Below are positions 1 through 10,405 of a stretch of 64,000 nt of DNA, piece after piece. The DNA comes from Cladophialophora immunda (lineage: Eukaryota > Ascomycota > Eurotiomycetes > Chaetothyriales > Herpotrichiellaceae): positions 4,740,855 to 4,804,854 of the forward strand of contig NW_015622544.1 of the NCBI RefSeq assembly GCF_000835495.1, in the 5' to 3' direction. How positions within the stretch are numbered: the stretch's first letter is position 1; each line of letters starts with the position of its first letter. Made by a program: the position numbers and the translations under genes. The notes beneath the pieces are model-generated. The model was not told the origin of the DNA. It worked only from the letters and a program-made list of their open reading frames with translations, and did not search any database.

Positions 1-171
1 TACGAACCAATCGGACACCAGGCTCTCCCCTCTGGTGACAAGAGCAGTCAGCGACTCCGTGCCTCGAATGGCAGACGGTCGAACAAAAGTTGTTGAGCAG
101 GATCGAGTCCAAACATGTCGGGACAACCGCCCACGGTGCTAGGCAGATGAGGCTGGACTGCAGGCACAGAG

Positions 172-179
172 TATAAGTA
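172..179 (+). promoter_or_regulatory. TATA-like element of the first gene
   Basis: The string TATAAGTA lies about 155 bases upstream of the ATG at 334. Its distance suits a transcript start near 200-215 with a leader of about 120-130 nt. This is inferred from sequence only. Confidence 0.4.
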
Positions 180-220
180 GTCCGGGAAAATGCACCCTTT
201 CGCAGAAGCAGTTCGGGGAA

Positions 221-293
221 TTCTCTCTCCTCAGAGGTATTCCAGGGGCATTCTGTCTCCCCCAGAGGTATTCAGGTTCTTTCTGTCTGATAT
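221..293. repeat. 30-bp tandem repeat, about 2.4 copies, in a gene leader
   Basis: Units 221-250 and 251-280 both begin TTCT.TCTC, share the core CAGAGGTATTC and differ at a few positions. A third, partial unit begins at 281 with TTCTGTCTG. The repeat lies between the TATA-like element and the ATG at 334, so it is probably transcribed as 5' leader. Confidence 0.6.
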
Positions 294-333
294 ACACGAA
301 CGTTCCTAAAACACGTAACCATCTTCTGTCACC

Positions 334-998
334 ATGAACTCAAACAAATCCTTCATACCAGAGATCATCGTCGAGACCAGCGTACCAGAATCTCGACTTC
401 GCGAGAACAAGAAGCATCCACCAAGCCACTCAGGTCAGGAGCAGTGTCCAAGACTCGTCAAGAGGCTCAAGCCATCACAGAGTACCTCCAGAGAATCCGC
501 AAAGCGCACCCTCTCTTCGTCAGGGTCAAGCACAGTCGCCATCACTGGAGTTATGGGCCACAATCATACGCAAGACTCCTTGATCGAGAGTGAGCAGCTG
601 GATGTCCCATATCAGTCCAGGTCCAGCCAGGCTAGTTTCGACCATGAGACAAAAGACACTTCCTTGATGACTGTAGAAGAGGAGGATCATCATCCACAGA
701 CAGTTGCATGGAATAACGGCTTCACAGGAGGTGCCGAGGACACCCTCGACCGAGACTGGGATCTTGCTCAGATCGGAAGCTTTGTGGACGACGAAGAGGC
801 GTATGCTTGCTGCCGTCGCTGTGCCTCCGGCCGAACCCGCTGACTGTGCGTTGCAGAATCACCGAAGCTCTTCTGGCGGCTCCAGAAGAAGTGCTGGACG
901 TTGTAGCCGCCAGGTTGGAGAAGACATTGAGGGAGGCCGAAGCAATTCTTTCAAAGCTCAAATCAGCCTTCCAGGACGCGGAGGACGGAGATGTCTGA
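334..998 (+). CDS. Hypothetical low-complexity protein, two exons
   Basis: Not recognised. Exons 334-800 and 857-998 give 202 aa. The 56-nt intron 801-856 starts GTATGC, has a branch-like CGCTGAC and ends TTGCAG; splicing joins two frames that otherwise stop. The first 150 residues are polar, rich in Ser, Glu and His, and look disordered. The second exon encodes a probable amphipathic helix of about 40 residues with alternating Ala, Leu, Glu and Lys (EEVLDVVAARLEKTLREAE), which could be a coiled coil or oligomerisation tail. The ATG has an acc-ATG context. A TATA-like element and a 30-bp tandem repeat lie upstream. No function can be assigned. The gene could be lineage-specific, and the model rests on coding bias and splice signals. 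Confidence 0.55.
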
Positions 999-1802
999 TC
1001 ATGGTCCTCGCCATGCTTTGGATATTGTAATTTGATAGAGGACGTCAATGGTATCTGGGAAGCCTCCTGTAATGAGCGTCGATTCAGTATCGTGTGCTGT
1101 GGCACTGAGGGGTTCCGGACTCCAAATACAACATTGTGAACCGGTGAAGGTCCACACAGGCGGGTGTATTCCTGGGAAGATGTTCTGTGTTAGTATGGCG
1201 TGTCGTTCTTCGTTTCCAAGCATCGCTGTTCAGTGTCATCATTCCAAATACCATACCTCGACTAGCCTGCTGATTACTCGCTTGACAAAATAGGGTCCAT
1301 GTGAGGATGCTGACGGATAGGGACATCAGGCCCATCTCGCCGAGCCCCCTAAGTAATATACGCTGACGACTCCTGGGGGATAACATGGAAGAGATTGCGC
1401 CCTGATCCTGGAGAATTGAGCAGCAGACCATCAACGTCCATTTTTATTGGCCAAAGCGAGGACTGCGTGGTTCTGCGCTGTCAGTTCTCGGTCGAAGCCG
1501 ACAATCACGGAGCCAATTCAGAGACCCAGAAAACGTAGAGTGAGCCGAAACTCGAGAATATTGTCTCTTTTGTAGGCGGCAGGAATTCATAATCATTCAG
1601 CAAAAGGTGGTATCTAGTGTCCTAATGAAATGAAAAGACGCCTTCCTGGAGAAGGTCAGCGTGCAAGAAAAAGACATATTACCTGTCGCAGATATCCACA
1701 CACTCCTTCTTCTCGAGATGTATAACTTCCCACCATGATATGCGCCCGCGTAGATCATGTCACCTCATGCTTGGCTGCTCGTCGCCTCATTTTCGCATAT
1801 AC
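999..1802. other. Intergenic between convergent genes
   Basis: This is the 3' flank of the two-exon gene and of the minus-strand gene ending at 1803. Open frames here are under 120 codons, overlap on both strands and show no family motif. Nothing else is seen. Confidence 0.5.
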
Positions 1803-2951
1803 TCATCTGAAGGGTCGCTCGTATGTCCCATCATCGTTGCCCACTGCGCTGGCTGGCGGACTGCGGAAATGGCTCAGATCTCCGCTCCCGGTCCGCCGGA
1901 GAGCTTGTCGCATGGTTTCAACGTTAATTTCATTTCCAGTAGCTAGCGGTGAGCTCTGTCCTGGCAGCGGACTACCGGCGCCTCTTGGGGCTCGGTTTGG
2001 GGATGTCTCGAATCCCTTCACAGAGGCGGTCACGCTTGTGGGTGGTGATGTTCCAAATGCCGCCGAGGAGGTGGGCGATCGAATAGGAGACGGCGAGCGA
2101 GCCGGAACGAGGGACGGATGGCCCGATAGATGGGTCGAGTCGCGGCGCGGGTCTCCCAGCTCCTGTTCACCGTGAACAACATCCGCGAAGGAAATGAAAC
2201 TCAGGCGCCGCACATCGGTCGAATCCAAGGATCCGTAATTTGACCCAGTGTCGGCGTCTTGCCGATGCGTTAAAGAAGAAGGAAAATCCTCCTGGACCGA
2301 AGAAGCCAGAGAATGATCGGCTCCAAGCCCGGAGATTGTCACAGCAGCAGGTTGATGCGTTGCGTGAGTGACGATCTCCACCGTGTCGGGGTCCAGTTTT
2401 TCGTTCGTGATGGCCTCCGCAGACGCATCCAGAGCCGGCGCAATGTGATTTTCAATGAGGACATGAGAAGGCAAGTGTGGGGATTTCTCAGGCAGAGCGA
2501 TTTCTTCCTGGACATTTCGCTCAAAGATCATGGAAGAAGCGGGTGAGTGCGGTCTGGGAGACGAGTTACTCGGCCCATACCCCGGGGAGCCCGGGACACC
2601 GTAGGGATGAGCCATAGAGCCTCTGTGCGGTGATACTGAACCACTGACCGAGTCCGGGGACCTGATGGGTGACGTCGGATTCAACCCAGCGGAGGGGCTG
2701 GCAGTGGAGGAAGAGGATTTCGAGGCAACGGCGGCTTTCCCCTTTATATGGTGCTTGTCTTCTTCTGGCTTCTTTCCCAACTTCCAAAAGTCCCTCTTCC
2801 GCGGCTTGGTGGAGGTTTCTTCAACGGTCGACGCAGAGGTCTGCGCTCCGGAGGGTTGAGCAGAGGAGTCTCTCAGCAAAGGAGCGGCCGAGTCCCTTGA
2901 CTCGGTACTGGCACTGACTTTGTCATTGACGGATGGTTCCTTCGACGACAT
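1803..2951 (-). CDS. Conserved-looking Ser/Pro-rich fungal protein, unknown function
   Basis: One open exon of 382 aa on the minus strand, ATG at 2951. It is not assigned to a named family. The protein is mostly disordered: Ser, Pro and Gly-rich with a basic patch near residue 50 (KPRKRDFWKLGKK) and many SP or TP dipeptides that could be proline-directed phosphorylation sites. Two stretches look ordered or conserved: SFISFADVVHGEQE near residue 255 and, near the C-terminus, ETMRQALRRTGSGDLS, which ends in an RRTGS-type basophilic kinase motif. It ends in YERPFR. The layout suggests a cytoplasmic adaptor or signalling protein, but this is inference. No intron is needed. Upstream is a 1.2 kb gap shared with the mL58 gene. 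Confidence 0.7.
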   Translation of the reverse strand: MSSKEPSVNDKVSASTESRDSAAPLLRDSSAQPSGAQTSASTVEETSTKPRKRDFWKLGKKPEEDKHHIKGKAAVASKSSSSTASPSAGLNPTSPIRSPDSVSGSVSPHRGSMAHPYGVPGSPGYGPSNSSPRPHSPASSMIFERNVQEEIALPEKSPHLPSHVLIENHIAPALDASAEAITNEKLDPDTVEIVTHATHQPAAVTISGLGADHSLASSVQEDFPSSLTHRQDADTGSNYGSLDSTDVRRLSFISFADVVHGEQELGDPRRDSTHLSGHPSLVPARSPSPIRSPTSSAAFGTSPPTSVTASVKGFETSPNRAPRGAGSPLPGQSSPLATGNEINVETMRQALRRTGSGDLSHFRSPPASAVGNDDGTYERPFR

Positions 2952-4175
2952 GACGACCGACTGTTACGTCGCAGGCAAGTGATGCGGATATTTAGTGTTC
3001 TAGGTCGGGAGGACTGACCCAGATTACCAGGTCAAGATAGAGGAAATAGGCCGTCGACAGATGTGACATGCGTTTAGACAAAGCGCCGGAGGCACAGCAT
3101 AGTGTAGACAGGAAATCAGAGAGTGACTCTTAAATAGATCCAAATGTGAGCTGATTTCGGGTAGTGGTATTCTACTTGCGCCAGGTCACGCAGTTGTGGC
3201 ACAGAGGCTTGTAGACGAAGGATGGAGTACAGCGGGCGCTGGAGGGAGGATGTACAGAGTGGAATGCAGATCGACTTGATCGACGGAGGGTTGTTTTCGG
3301 GACAACAAGGGGAAGGGTTCGGGATATTACAATGGATGCCCTGTGCAACGAAAGTATGTATGTGCGTTGGTGGTGCGGGTGGGAGAGGAGGTGAGAGTGA
3401 GGATGGCCGTCGATTTGCTTTTGTTGTTGAGAAAGGAAACCTGGGAGGAGACGGCAAGTACGTAGTCGGTATGCACTAGGGGAGGGATGGAAGTGTTCCT
3501 TGGACAAAGATGAGCACAATTGGTGCATGTTTCGGAGGTTGGGAGGCACATCAGTGGCACACCTGGAGGCTCATGATTTGTGTCCAATTGGGCTCGCAAG
3601 CCTCCAACATCACAAGCGTGCCTCGCCTAGAGCAGCCCAGAAGAGCCCAATAAAGCCCGGTGGCGGCCACCGAAGTGTCCACCCAGCTGGGCCCCCGTCA
3701 AGCATTTAGGCTCCCGCTTTTGGCAGCACCTGGAGTTTCAGGGACGCATCACCAGCATCGCCCATGTCTTGTGACAGGTGGAACAACCGATGAGCTAATC
3801 CGAACCTGCCAAGCCACCACCCGTGGTTGCGCTTTTGCTTCAGTGTCACTGGCCAACCTTGACTGCGCGCGAGCTGCTGATCCTTCACGCTCTGTTCGGG
3901 CCCTACGCACAGCACAACTGATCATTCCGGCATCTCGACCCTCCCGGGCATCGTCGAGGTCCGGGAGACGTGCACTTCAATTGTCCTACAGTATTCGGAG
4001 AAAAAGTGCACCGTTGGGGAGTATGCCTCAGCGACGGTAATCTCGACTTGTCAAAGCTAGGAAAAGCCAATTCTCATCAGAAGCATTGAGACCAGGCTTC
4101 GGGGGGACCAGCTAGAAGAGTGTTAACGTCTTCTCCGTTTTGACACCTGCAAAGACAGAGAACCTGTTTGTCAAT
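2952..4175. other. Divergent intergenic region
   Basis: This holds the promoters of the minus-strand Ser/Pro-rich protein gene and the plus-strand mL58 gene. Frames of 70-126 codons occur on both strands but overlap each other, are rich in Arg, Pro and Ser and lack motifs. No RNA gene was seen. Confidence 0.5.
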
Positions 4176-4784
4176 ATGCAGTCGATGACCCTTTTACCGG
4201 CGCCGTCGCCCGCATCTTCGCGGTTCTACAAGCTCTGCGCACAGATCCTCCGACCCTCCTTCCGTCGGCATCAATCATCTTACAGACGGACGAGATCCAG
4301 GCTTAATATCAAGCCAGATCCAGACTTTCTACCTTCCAAGACCGAGCTACACGACCACATCATCTACAATCCTCCTTCAAGCATGCCCAATGTCTACCAC
4401 ACGCCGAACATCTTCCTGCCTAAAAATGACCGCAGAAAGGTGTTTCCGGACCCTGAAACACGACAAACACTCTTACAATCGGCTCAGCAGCTACCGGCCC
4501 TTCGGGGGCAGACGGAAAAACGATATCACTTAGCGGAGAAGGACTTGAAAGAGATGAGGGAATTGAGGAGGGCAGACCCCACGCAATGGAGCGTCAGTCG
4601 GTTATCGAAGAAATTTGACTGCTCTCCAGTCTTTACACACCTGGTCGTCGAAGGGCTAGCCCCAGAAAAGGGCAAGGAACAGAAAATGGTGACCGACGTT
4701 GTCAAGTCGAATTGGGGCAAGAAAAGACGGGAGGCACGCGAGGATAGACAGATCAGAAAGGAACGCTGGTATAGAGATGCTTGA
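4176..4784 (+). CDS. MRPL20: Mitochondrial large ribosomal subunit protein mL58 (Mrpl20)
   Basis: Structural protein of the mitochondrial 54S ribosomal subunit, nuclear encoded and imported. The single exon gives 202 aa from the first in-frame ATG at 4176; the frame is open further upstream but without an ATG. The N-terminus is rich in Arg and Ser with no acidic residue in the first 45 positions, as expected for a mitochondrial presequence, and reaches the RRHQSSYRRTRSRL block typical of this family. The C-terminal half holds the family signature: YHLAEKDLKEMRELR, then WSVSRLSKKFDCSPVF, a helix-turn-helix-like segment, and a Lys/Arg-rich tail ending ERWYRDA. Length fits fungal mL58. The assignment is from family knowledge and was not searched. 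Confidence 0.85.
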   Translation: MQSMTLLPAPSPASSRFYKLCAQILRPSFRRHQSSYRRTRSRLNIKPDPDFLPSKTELHDHIIYNPPSSMPNVYHTPNIFLPKNDRRKVFPDPETRQTLLQSAQQLPALRGQTEKRYHLAEKDLKEMRELRRADPTQWSVSRLSKKFDCSPVFTHLVVEGLAPEKGKEQKMVTDVVKSNWGKKRREAREDRQIRKERWYRDA

Positions 4785-5161
4785 AACTTTGTTTGTATAT
4801 GGGGAAAAAGCAAGACCTGTGTAAAAGATATTTTCCTTTGCCTACCTCAAATTAGAGAGCGCCGCTGTCAGGGGGTCGCATTCTTGTACAATTTTCCACC
4901 GTGTTTTGCAATGCGGAGATCTCCAAAATCTATCAATCACACTCTCCAAACCACATCCCGCGCAGTCACAGAGGCACAGCTGCCTGCCAACACATGCTCC
5001 ACACATTTTGCGCAGGTCGTTACTCTTCGACAGGTCTCCATAGATTATTCAAGACTGCATCTTTACCACGCACCTCAGCTCGCCCTCGTTACCCGCTCCT
5101 GCGCGCATTGAGACTCCCCTCCAGTACACGAGATTACTACGGTCACATCTCTGACGACAAG
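4785..5161. other. Short intergenic, mL58 to DUG1
   Basis: This holds the mL58 3' flank and the DUG1 promoter and leader. A plus-strand frame is open through most of it and runs into DUG1 exon 1, but it shows no family similarity upstream of the DUG1 ATG. Confidence 0.5.
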
Positions 5162-6756
5162 ATGGCACCACAGTTAGAGCCATATTTCAAGAAGTAAACC
5201 ACAGAATGCCGACGTTTTGCAGCACGCTAACAAGTTTCAGGGTGGATGAGCTCGCCGATTCCTTCATTGACAGTAGGGACTCCATGCGATATCGATGACC
5301 GCGGGGTACTGACAGTCAATCTCACCAGGGCTACGAAAAGCCGTGGCAATCCCTTCCGTCTCGGCGGACGAAGAAAGAAGAAAGGATGTCGTCCGAGTAG
5401 GTGATCAAATGAAGTGAATTTGCTAGGAAGCGGCTGAAAGAGCAACAGATGGGACAATTTCTGGCTTCCGAACTCGAATCGCTAGGGGCAGAGGTACAAC
5501 AACGCCCGCTAGGAAAACAACCAGGCAAAGAACATCTCGATCTTCCTCCAGTCATCATTGCCCGCTACGGGAATGACAAGAACAAGCGCACCATACTGGT
5601 CTATGGACACTATGATGTACAACCCGCCCTTATCGAGGACGGATGGGCCACAAAACCCTTCGAGTTGACCATCGACAACAAGGGACGCATGTACGGGCGT
5701 GGCAGCACTGACGACAAAGGCCCCGTGTTGGGCTGGCTGAATGCCATTGAAGCTCACCAGAAGGCCGGTGTCGACTTCCCCGTCAATCTGCTATGCTGTT
5801 TCGAGGGTATGGAAGAGTACGGTTCCGAAGGGCTCGACGACTTCATCAACGCCGAAGCCAAGAAGTTCTTCAAAGACGCTGATGCCGTCTGCATCTCTGA
5901 CAATTACTGGCTTGGAACGGAGAAACCTTGTCTCACCTACGGTTTGCGAGGGTGCAACTATTACTCCATCTCCATCTCCGGACCGGGACAGGACCTTCAC
6001 TCAGGAGTGTTTGGCGGCACTGCCCAGGAGCCCATGACCGACCTGACGCTCATTTTGAGTAAACTCGTCGATAGCCACGGGAAGATCCTTATCCCCGGCA
6101 TCAACGAAATGGTCGCTCCTCTCACCGAAGAAGAAAAAGCCTTGTACGGACCCATCGCCTACACCATGGATAATCTGTATGAATCGCTAGGCTCCGAAAC
6201 CGCCATCTTCTCCGATAAGGAAAATACCCTGATGGCCCGCTGGCGATACCCTTCCCTCTCCATCCACGGCGTCGAGGGTGCCTTTTCGGCCCCCGGAGCC
6301 AAAACTGTCATCCCAGCAAAGGTCATTGGCAAGTTCTCCATCCGCACCGTTCCAGACATGGAGTCCTCAAAAGTCAACGAATTCGTCTACAAGTACATTC
6401 GGGACGAGTTCGCCAAACTCAACTCAAAAAACACCTTGGACGTGTACTGCCAACACGACGGCAAATGGTGGGTCGCTTCTCCCAAGCACTGGAACTTCAC
6501 AGCCGCCGCCAAGGCTGTCAAGGAGGTATTCGGCGTGGAGCCGGACATGACGCGGGAAGGAGGCTCGATTCCTGTGACCATCACATTCGAGCAGGCCACA
6601 GGGAAGAACGTTCTGTTGTTGCCGATGGGCAGTTCCACGGACGCGGCGCACAGTATTAACGAGAAGCTGGATCGGAGGAACTACATTGAGGGAACGAAGC
6701 TTCTAGGGGCCTACTTGCACTATGTGGCGGAGGAGCCGATGGTAGAGGCAAAGTAG
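5162..6756 (+). CDS. DUG1: Cytosolic Cys-Gly / non-specific metallodipeptidase (DUG1, M20A)
   Basis: Zn/Mn dipeptidase that cleaves Cys-Gly and other dipeptides in the cytosol; in yeast it completes glutathione breakdown. Exons 5162-5193, 5241-5272, 5329-5396 and 5449-6756 give 479 aa, matching the family length of about 480. Introns are 47, 56 and 52 nt; the last ends CAACAG and joins ..DVVR to MGQFLASELE, which is why a longer exon starting at 5431 was rejected. Metal ligands and catalytic residues are visible: GHYDVQP, GRGSTDDKGP (bridging Asp), MEEYGSEG (catalytic Glu pair), ISDNYW and, near the C-terminus, TDAAHSINEK. The first exon begins MAPQLEPYFKK. The next gene is convergent. All key residues are present, so an active enzyme is expected. 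Confidence 0.93.
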
Positions 6757-7179
6757 ACATGGTTCTTTCAGATGAACCTGCTGACGCGGAAATGGAGGGA
6801 GCTACTCTGAGTGGTCATCAAGCCCGCCTATGAAAGGGTGCAGAATATTGGATGGCATGAGAAGCGGATGATTTTGACGTGTCAATCTCGTATTAGTCCC
6901 AACCGCTGCCAGACCAGGTTGTGACATCCGGTTTGAATCGTGGACAGAGACATTATTCACCCTGCCACGCCAATCCCGCATTCCGCTATGTGTATCCGCA
7001 GTCTCAGTCATATTTTTTTTTCTTTGTTATACAAAGCCCTCACGCTGGAGGGGTCGAGTCGTGTCCATAGCAATAATACACAGACATCGTCAATGGCCTC
7101 GTCGCTGTATCAAACCACGCCGAACCTACCTCCCTCTCCACCACAAATTGTGCCACCAGTCGAGCAATTTCTGTGATTG
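6757..7179. other. Intergenic between convergent DUG1 and PIMT genes
   Basis: These are 3' flanks of two convergent genes. A T-rich run lies near 7011-7022. No gene was seen. Confidence 0.5.
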
Positions 7180-8031
7180 TCAAGATGGCGCGTCTGTCAA
7201 TGGCACATACCTAACACCCATGTCTTTTTTCTTGGTGACCTTGCCGTCCTTGTCCTTGTCCACCACCCAAATCCACTGGGAGCCCCAGCCGCCCACGTCT
7301 TCCACGGGGATGAACATCCGCCCGGGCTTGTTTAGCTGGTCAACCAGGATCTGGTGCATTTCGCTCGCCGCGGCGCCGACGTGGATGGCGTCGTAGGGTC
7401 CGCCTTCGGGGTACCCCTTGCGGCCGTCGCCGGTGATGAGCTCGACCTTGCCGGACTCGAGCAGCTCCCGGCCCTCTTGGCTCCGCTGCATGTTCTCCCG
7501 CGACATGTCCACGAGGCCCTTGATGTGATCGATGCCCACGACTTTGCCGTCTCCCTTGCCATCGGGCCCGCAGACCAGGTTCGCCAGCACGTGTGTCAAG
7601 TACCCGCTCCCGGAGCCAATGTCCAGCACTTTCGCGCCTTTGTTCTCGGGCATGAACGGCAAGAGCGATTCGCAGGCCGCCGCGTGCATGTGCGGCGCGG
7701 AGATGGTGGCCGAGTATCCGATCGGCTGCGGCGAGTCTTCGTACGCCGCGTGCGGCGAGGACGGGCAGTAGTGTGCGCGGTCGACGGACTTCATGGCGTC
7801 GCGCACCCGCGGCGCCTGGATGACGCCCGCGTTGAAGAGGTTCTGGATGAGCTCGGCGTTGGACCGCCCGGAGCAGCGCCACGCCATTCTGGTCGGAGGA
7901 GGAGTCAGCGAGACGAGGAACGGGATGTGCTGGGTGATGCTAGAGAAGTCCACGGTTGGGACCAAGACAGCTAGAATGAGGATGGTAGTGGCTGCGCAGA
8001 GAAATAGGCTTGCAAGAGACGCAAAGCGCAT
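7180..8031 (-). CDS. Protein-L-isoaspartate O-methyltransferase with N-terminal hydrophobic extension
   Basis: SAM-dependent methyltransferase that repairs isoaspartyl residues in damaged proteins. The single exon gives 283 aa from the ATG at 8031. The catalytic part runs from residue 49 (MAWRCSG, the usual family start) to the end (RYVPLTDAPS). It holds the substrate segment YEDSPQPIGYSATISAP, SAM motif I VLDIGSGSGYLT, then VVGIDHIKGL and ITGDGRKGYPEGGPYDAIHVG. The first 48 residues carry a hydrophobic stretch (LFLCAATTILILAVLVP) that would act as signal peptide or membrane anchor, unusual for this cytosolic enzyme. A splice-acceptor-like sequence sits just before Met49, so the extension may be partly intronic; Met49 (codon 7885-7887) is a real alternative start. 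GC-rich third positions leave long open frames on both strands. Confidence 0.88.
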   Translation of the reverse strand: MRFASLASLFLCAATTILILAVLVPTVDFSSITQHIPFLVSLTPPPTRMAWRCSGRSNAELIQNLFNAGVIQAPRVRDAMKSVDRAHYCPSSPHAAYEDSPQPIGYSATISAPHMHAAACESLLPFMPENKGAKVLDIGSGSGYLTHVLANLVCGPDGKGDGKVVGIDHIKGLVDMSRENMQRSQEGRELLESGKVELITGDGRKGYPEGGPYDAIHVGAAASEMHQILVDQLNKPGRMFIPVEDVGGWGSQWIWVVDKDKDGKVTKKKDMGVRYVPLTDAPS

Positions 8032-8590
8032 GTATCAAGGGACAGACGAAAAGGCACGAACTCGGACGGTTGAGCACGGCGGGGGTTTAAATACAACGAG
8101 ATCGAGAATGGTTGTCACTTGCCCTGTAAGAAATGAACTATCAGAGACCCAAACGAACCGGAAGACCTCGTCGAGAGGAACATAAAAAGTAGGGTGATGG
8201 ACAGGGAGAGATCGTCTGAGCAAAAGCGTGAATCGTATGACGTTGATTCGCGGGGTGGAGCGACGAGGCCATGATTGCTGTGTTGGTGCCGGGGCGGAAA
8301 CAAAACCCGCAGTGCGGGGCACGGCGCAGCCTTGCATGCTCCAGCCAAGTGATGCTCAAGGCTGCGGCTACGCAGCGCTCACATGTAAACAGCATCTACA
8401 GCATCTACACCACCTATCGTATGGGAACTCTCCAATGTCCAAAGCATTTCCTTCGGCCGACCTCATAAGATTTGTCCGAAAATCTTGTTTTCATAGTCCC
8501 AAAAGGAGGCAGCTGGCTGAGTTGAACAGCCATGAACCCATGTTCCCCCCCTGACTTATGTACGCCTTGCCAACAAAGGGAGACACGCTC
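8032..8590. other. Intergenic, PIMT promoter and STR2 3' flank
   Basis: Both flanking genes are on the minus strand. On that strand a TTTCTTACAG string near 8130-8139 resembles a 3' splice site and could end a leader intron of the methyltransferase gene. No further gene was seen. Confidence 0.4.
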
Positions 8591-10405
8591 TTATACCTTC
8601 ACATCCTCTGCAGCTTTCAGTGCTCGCTCTATCTTGCCTGTAAGCTCTGCGGGCTCTTCCAGTCCGACACTTAATCGAACAAGATCCGCCTCCACCCCCC
8701 ACTGTGCTGTCCAGTCCAATTCCGTGTAGTGCGCCAGGATCGTGTAAGGACATGCAAGCGTGAAATTCGTGCCCAAGCTTGGACCCTTCTGGACTTCGAG
8801 GGCGTCGAAGAACGCAACCGCTTGCTTGGGGTGGTGGAATGTCACCGAGAGCAAGCCGCCGTAGCCACCACTCGGCGTACGACAGGCCTCGTAATTGGGC
8901 CGGCTGGGACTGCATTTTGGATAGTAGACCTGCTTAACCAACGGGCAATTCTGCAAGATTGTTGTAATTGCCTCAGCATTCGTGTTCATGCGCTCACTTC
9001 GGGAGATAAAGTCCCGCGAGTTGCGTTCCATGAACACGGCATCTTCTGCCCAATAATTGTCCTCGTACTCGCGGGCCATTGTTTGCTTGAGTTCGGGGTA
9101 CCATTTGCTCTGGGGATTCAGGACGGCACTGCCGCCCATGACATTGCTGTCACCGCTAAACAGCTTGGTTAGGCTGCTGACCACCACGTCCGCCCGGCTG
9201 AGGACATCAATGTTGGTGAAATTGCCGACGGTCTCGTCGACTACAACTGCAAAGTCGTACTTGTCCGCTAACGTGCGGATACGTTCGAGGTCTGGCGATT
9301 TGAGGAGTGGATTACTCGGGAACTCCGTGAACAGAGCCAGATACCGCTCCCCGGATTCCAGACGTCGCTCAAGATCGTCTAGGCAAGCTGAACTACCCAG
9401 TCCATAGAAGAGACAGCCCGGACCCCACTTCTCTAGAATTTTGAGGGTGTCAATGTAAGGGAATCCGAAGCAAATACTCTTTCTGGGCGGTTGTCCTTTG
9501 GCCTCGGCGTTGGCCAAGAGTATCCGGTGCGTGTTGAAAATCGACGACATTCCGCAAGGGTAGAGGTAGACGTCGTCCTGCGACAGCCCGATCTGTCTGC
9601 TGTTGCAGTTACTCGGGGTTTCGGCCAGTGCTTGGTCCAGATCTACGTCCTCTGTGAGACACCCACTGATCCTGCGACGAATCGCCAGCTTCGCCTGTTG
9701 GGCAAGTTTGACGTTGAGATTGCGACCGAACCGTTCCTCTACGAATTGAGGATAGTCTTTGTCTTCGCCGTCATTTGTTGCTTCGTTTACGACTGGTTCA
9801 ATCGGGACCGTGCTGTCATAGACCACCCCGTTCCGAGATGCTGGTCGTTGATATCGTCGTGGACCTTTGGTAAATAGTATGTCGTCCGTTTTCGGCTTTG
9901 TTTGTTGCGTATCAGGTTGGAGTATACCGTCTTTTAGTGCCTTTAAGCAGAACTCTCCGCGGCGACTGGATATGCCATCGCCGGTATGCTGCCAAACTTG
10001 CTTCGCGACGCTAAAGTAGTCCTTGGGAAAGAAAACACATGCCAGTCCGGAGAGAACAGTCTCGTGGCTTCTGTGTTTGTCGACAGCCGGTTGCAGTTGC
10101 AAGGTTCGAATGGAGCCCGTTGCTAACCCGTCGACCTTGTCGTAAAAGAACTTCTGGCATCTTTTCGCGGTGGCGAGAGATGGGAAGAGCATGACACTCT
10201 CCCCGGATCTGCCATAGAGCTTTAAAATCTCCCTCTGGAGTTCTTGGATGGTCAGGTGAATGAAGAACCTGGGATAGCCCGTCTCCATTTTAGACACTAC
10301 CCAATCCTGTCCTTCTTCGTAACCCACCGTGGCCGCCCATGATGGCAATGAGACACTGACCGCATGGGCGGTGTTGGGTACTGGCTGCCCGACAGCTGCG
10401 AGCAT
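8591..10405 (-). CDS. STR2: Cystathionine gamma-synthase, fungal type (STR2 / met-7)
   Basis: PLP enzyme of transsulfuration that joins cysteine with an O-acyl-homoserine to form cystathionine. The single exon gives 604 aa. It has the long N-terminal half typical of the fungal enzyme, with no PLP motifs, then the Cys/Met-metabolism fold: LYPCGMSSIFNTHR (cofactor phosphate loop), FTEFPSNPLLKSPDL, VVVDETVGNF (Asp contacting the pyridine nitrogen) and SSLTKLFSGDSNVMGG, where the Lys of SLTK should bind PLP. The C-terminus has LVRLSVGLEEP. The ATG at 10405 is the first in frame. Upstream at 10647-10656 is ATGATGTCTA, eight of ten bases of the sulfur-regulator site ATGRYRYCAT; this is suggestive only. 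The neighbour on one side is the methyltransferase on the same strand, on the other a tRNA gene. Confidence 0.9.
   Translation of the reverse strand: MLAAVGQPVPNTAHAVSVSLPSWAATVGYEEGQDWVVSKMETGYPRFFIHLTIQELQREILKLYGRSGESVMLFPSLATAKRCQKFFYDKVDGLATGSIRTLQLQPAVDKHRSHETVLSGLACVFFPKDYFSVAKQVWQHTGDGISSRRGEFCLKALKDGILQPDTQQTKPKTDDILFTKGPRRYQRPASRNGVVYDSTVPIEPVVNEATNDGEDKDYPQFVEERFGRNLNVKLAQQAKLAIRRRISGCLTEDVDLDQALAETPSNCNSRQIGLSQDDVYLYPCGMSSIFNTHRILLANAEAKGQPPRKSICFGFPYIDTLKILEKWGPGCLFYGLGSSACLDDLERRLESGERYLALFTEFPSNPLLKSPDLERIRTLADKYDFAVVVDETVGNFTNIDVLSRADVVVSSLTKLFSGDSNVMGGSAVLNPQSKWYPELKQTMAREYEDNYWAEDAVFMERNSRDFISRSERMNTNAEAITTILQNCPLVKQVYYPKCSPSRPNYEACRTPSGGYGGLLSVTFHHPKQAVAFFDALEVQKGPSLGTNFTLACPYTILAHYTELDWTAQWGVEADLVRLSVGLEEPAELTGKIERALKAAEDVKV

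Noticed and set aside
5431..5448. Extra DUG1 exon sequence (RLKEQQ) from a 34-nt intron
   Set aside because: The intron would be too short, and family sequence runs directly from DVVR to MGQF with the 52-nt intron.
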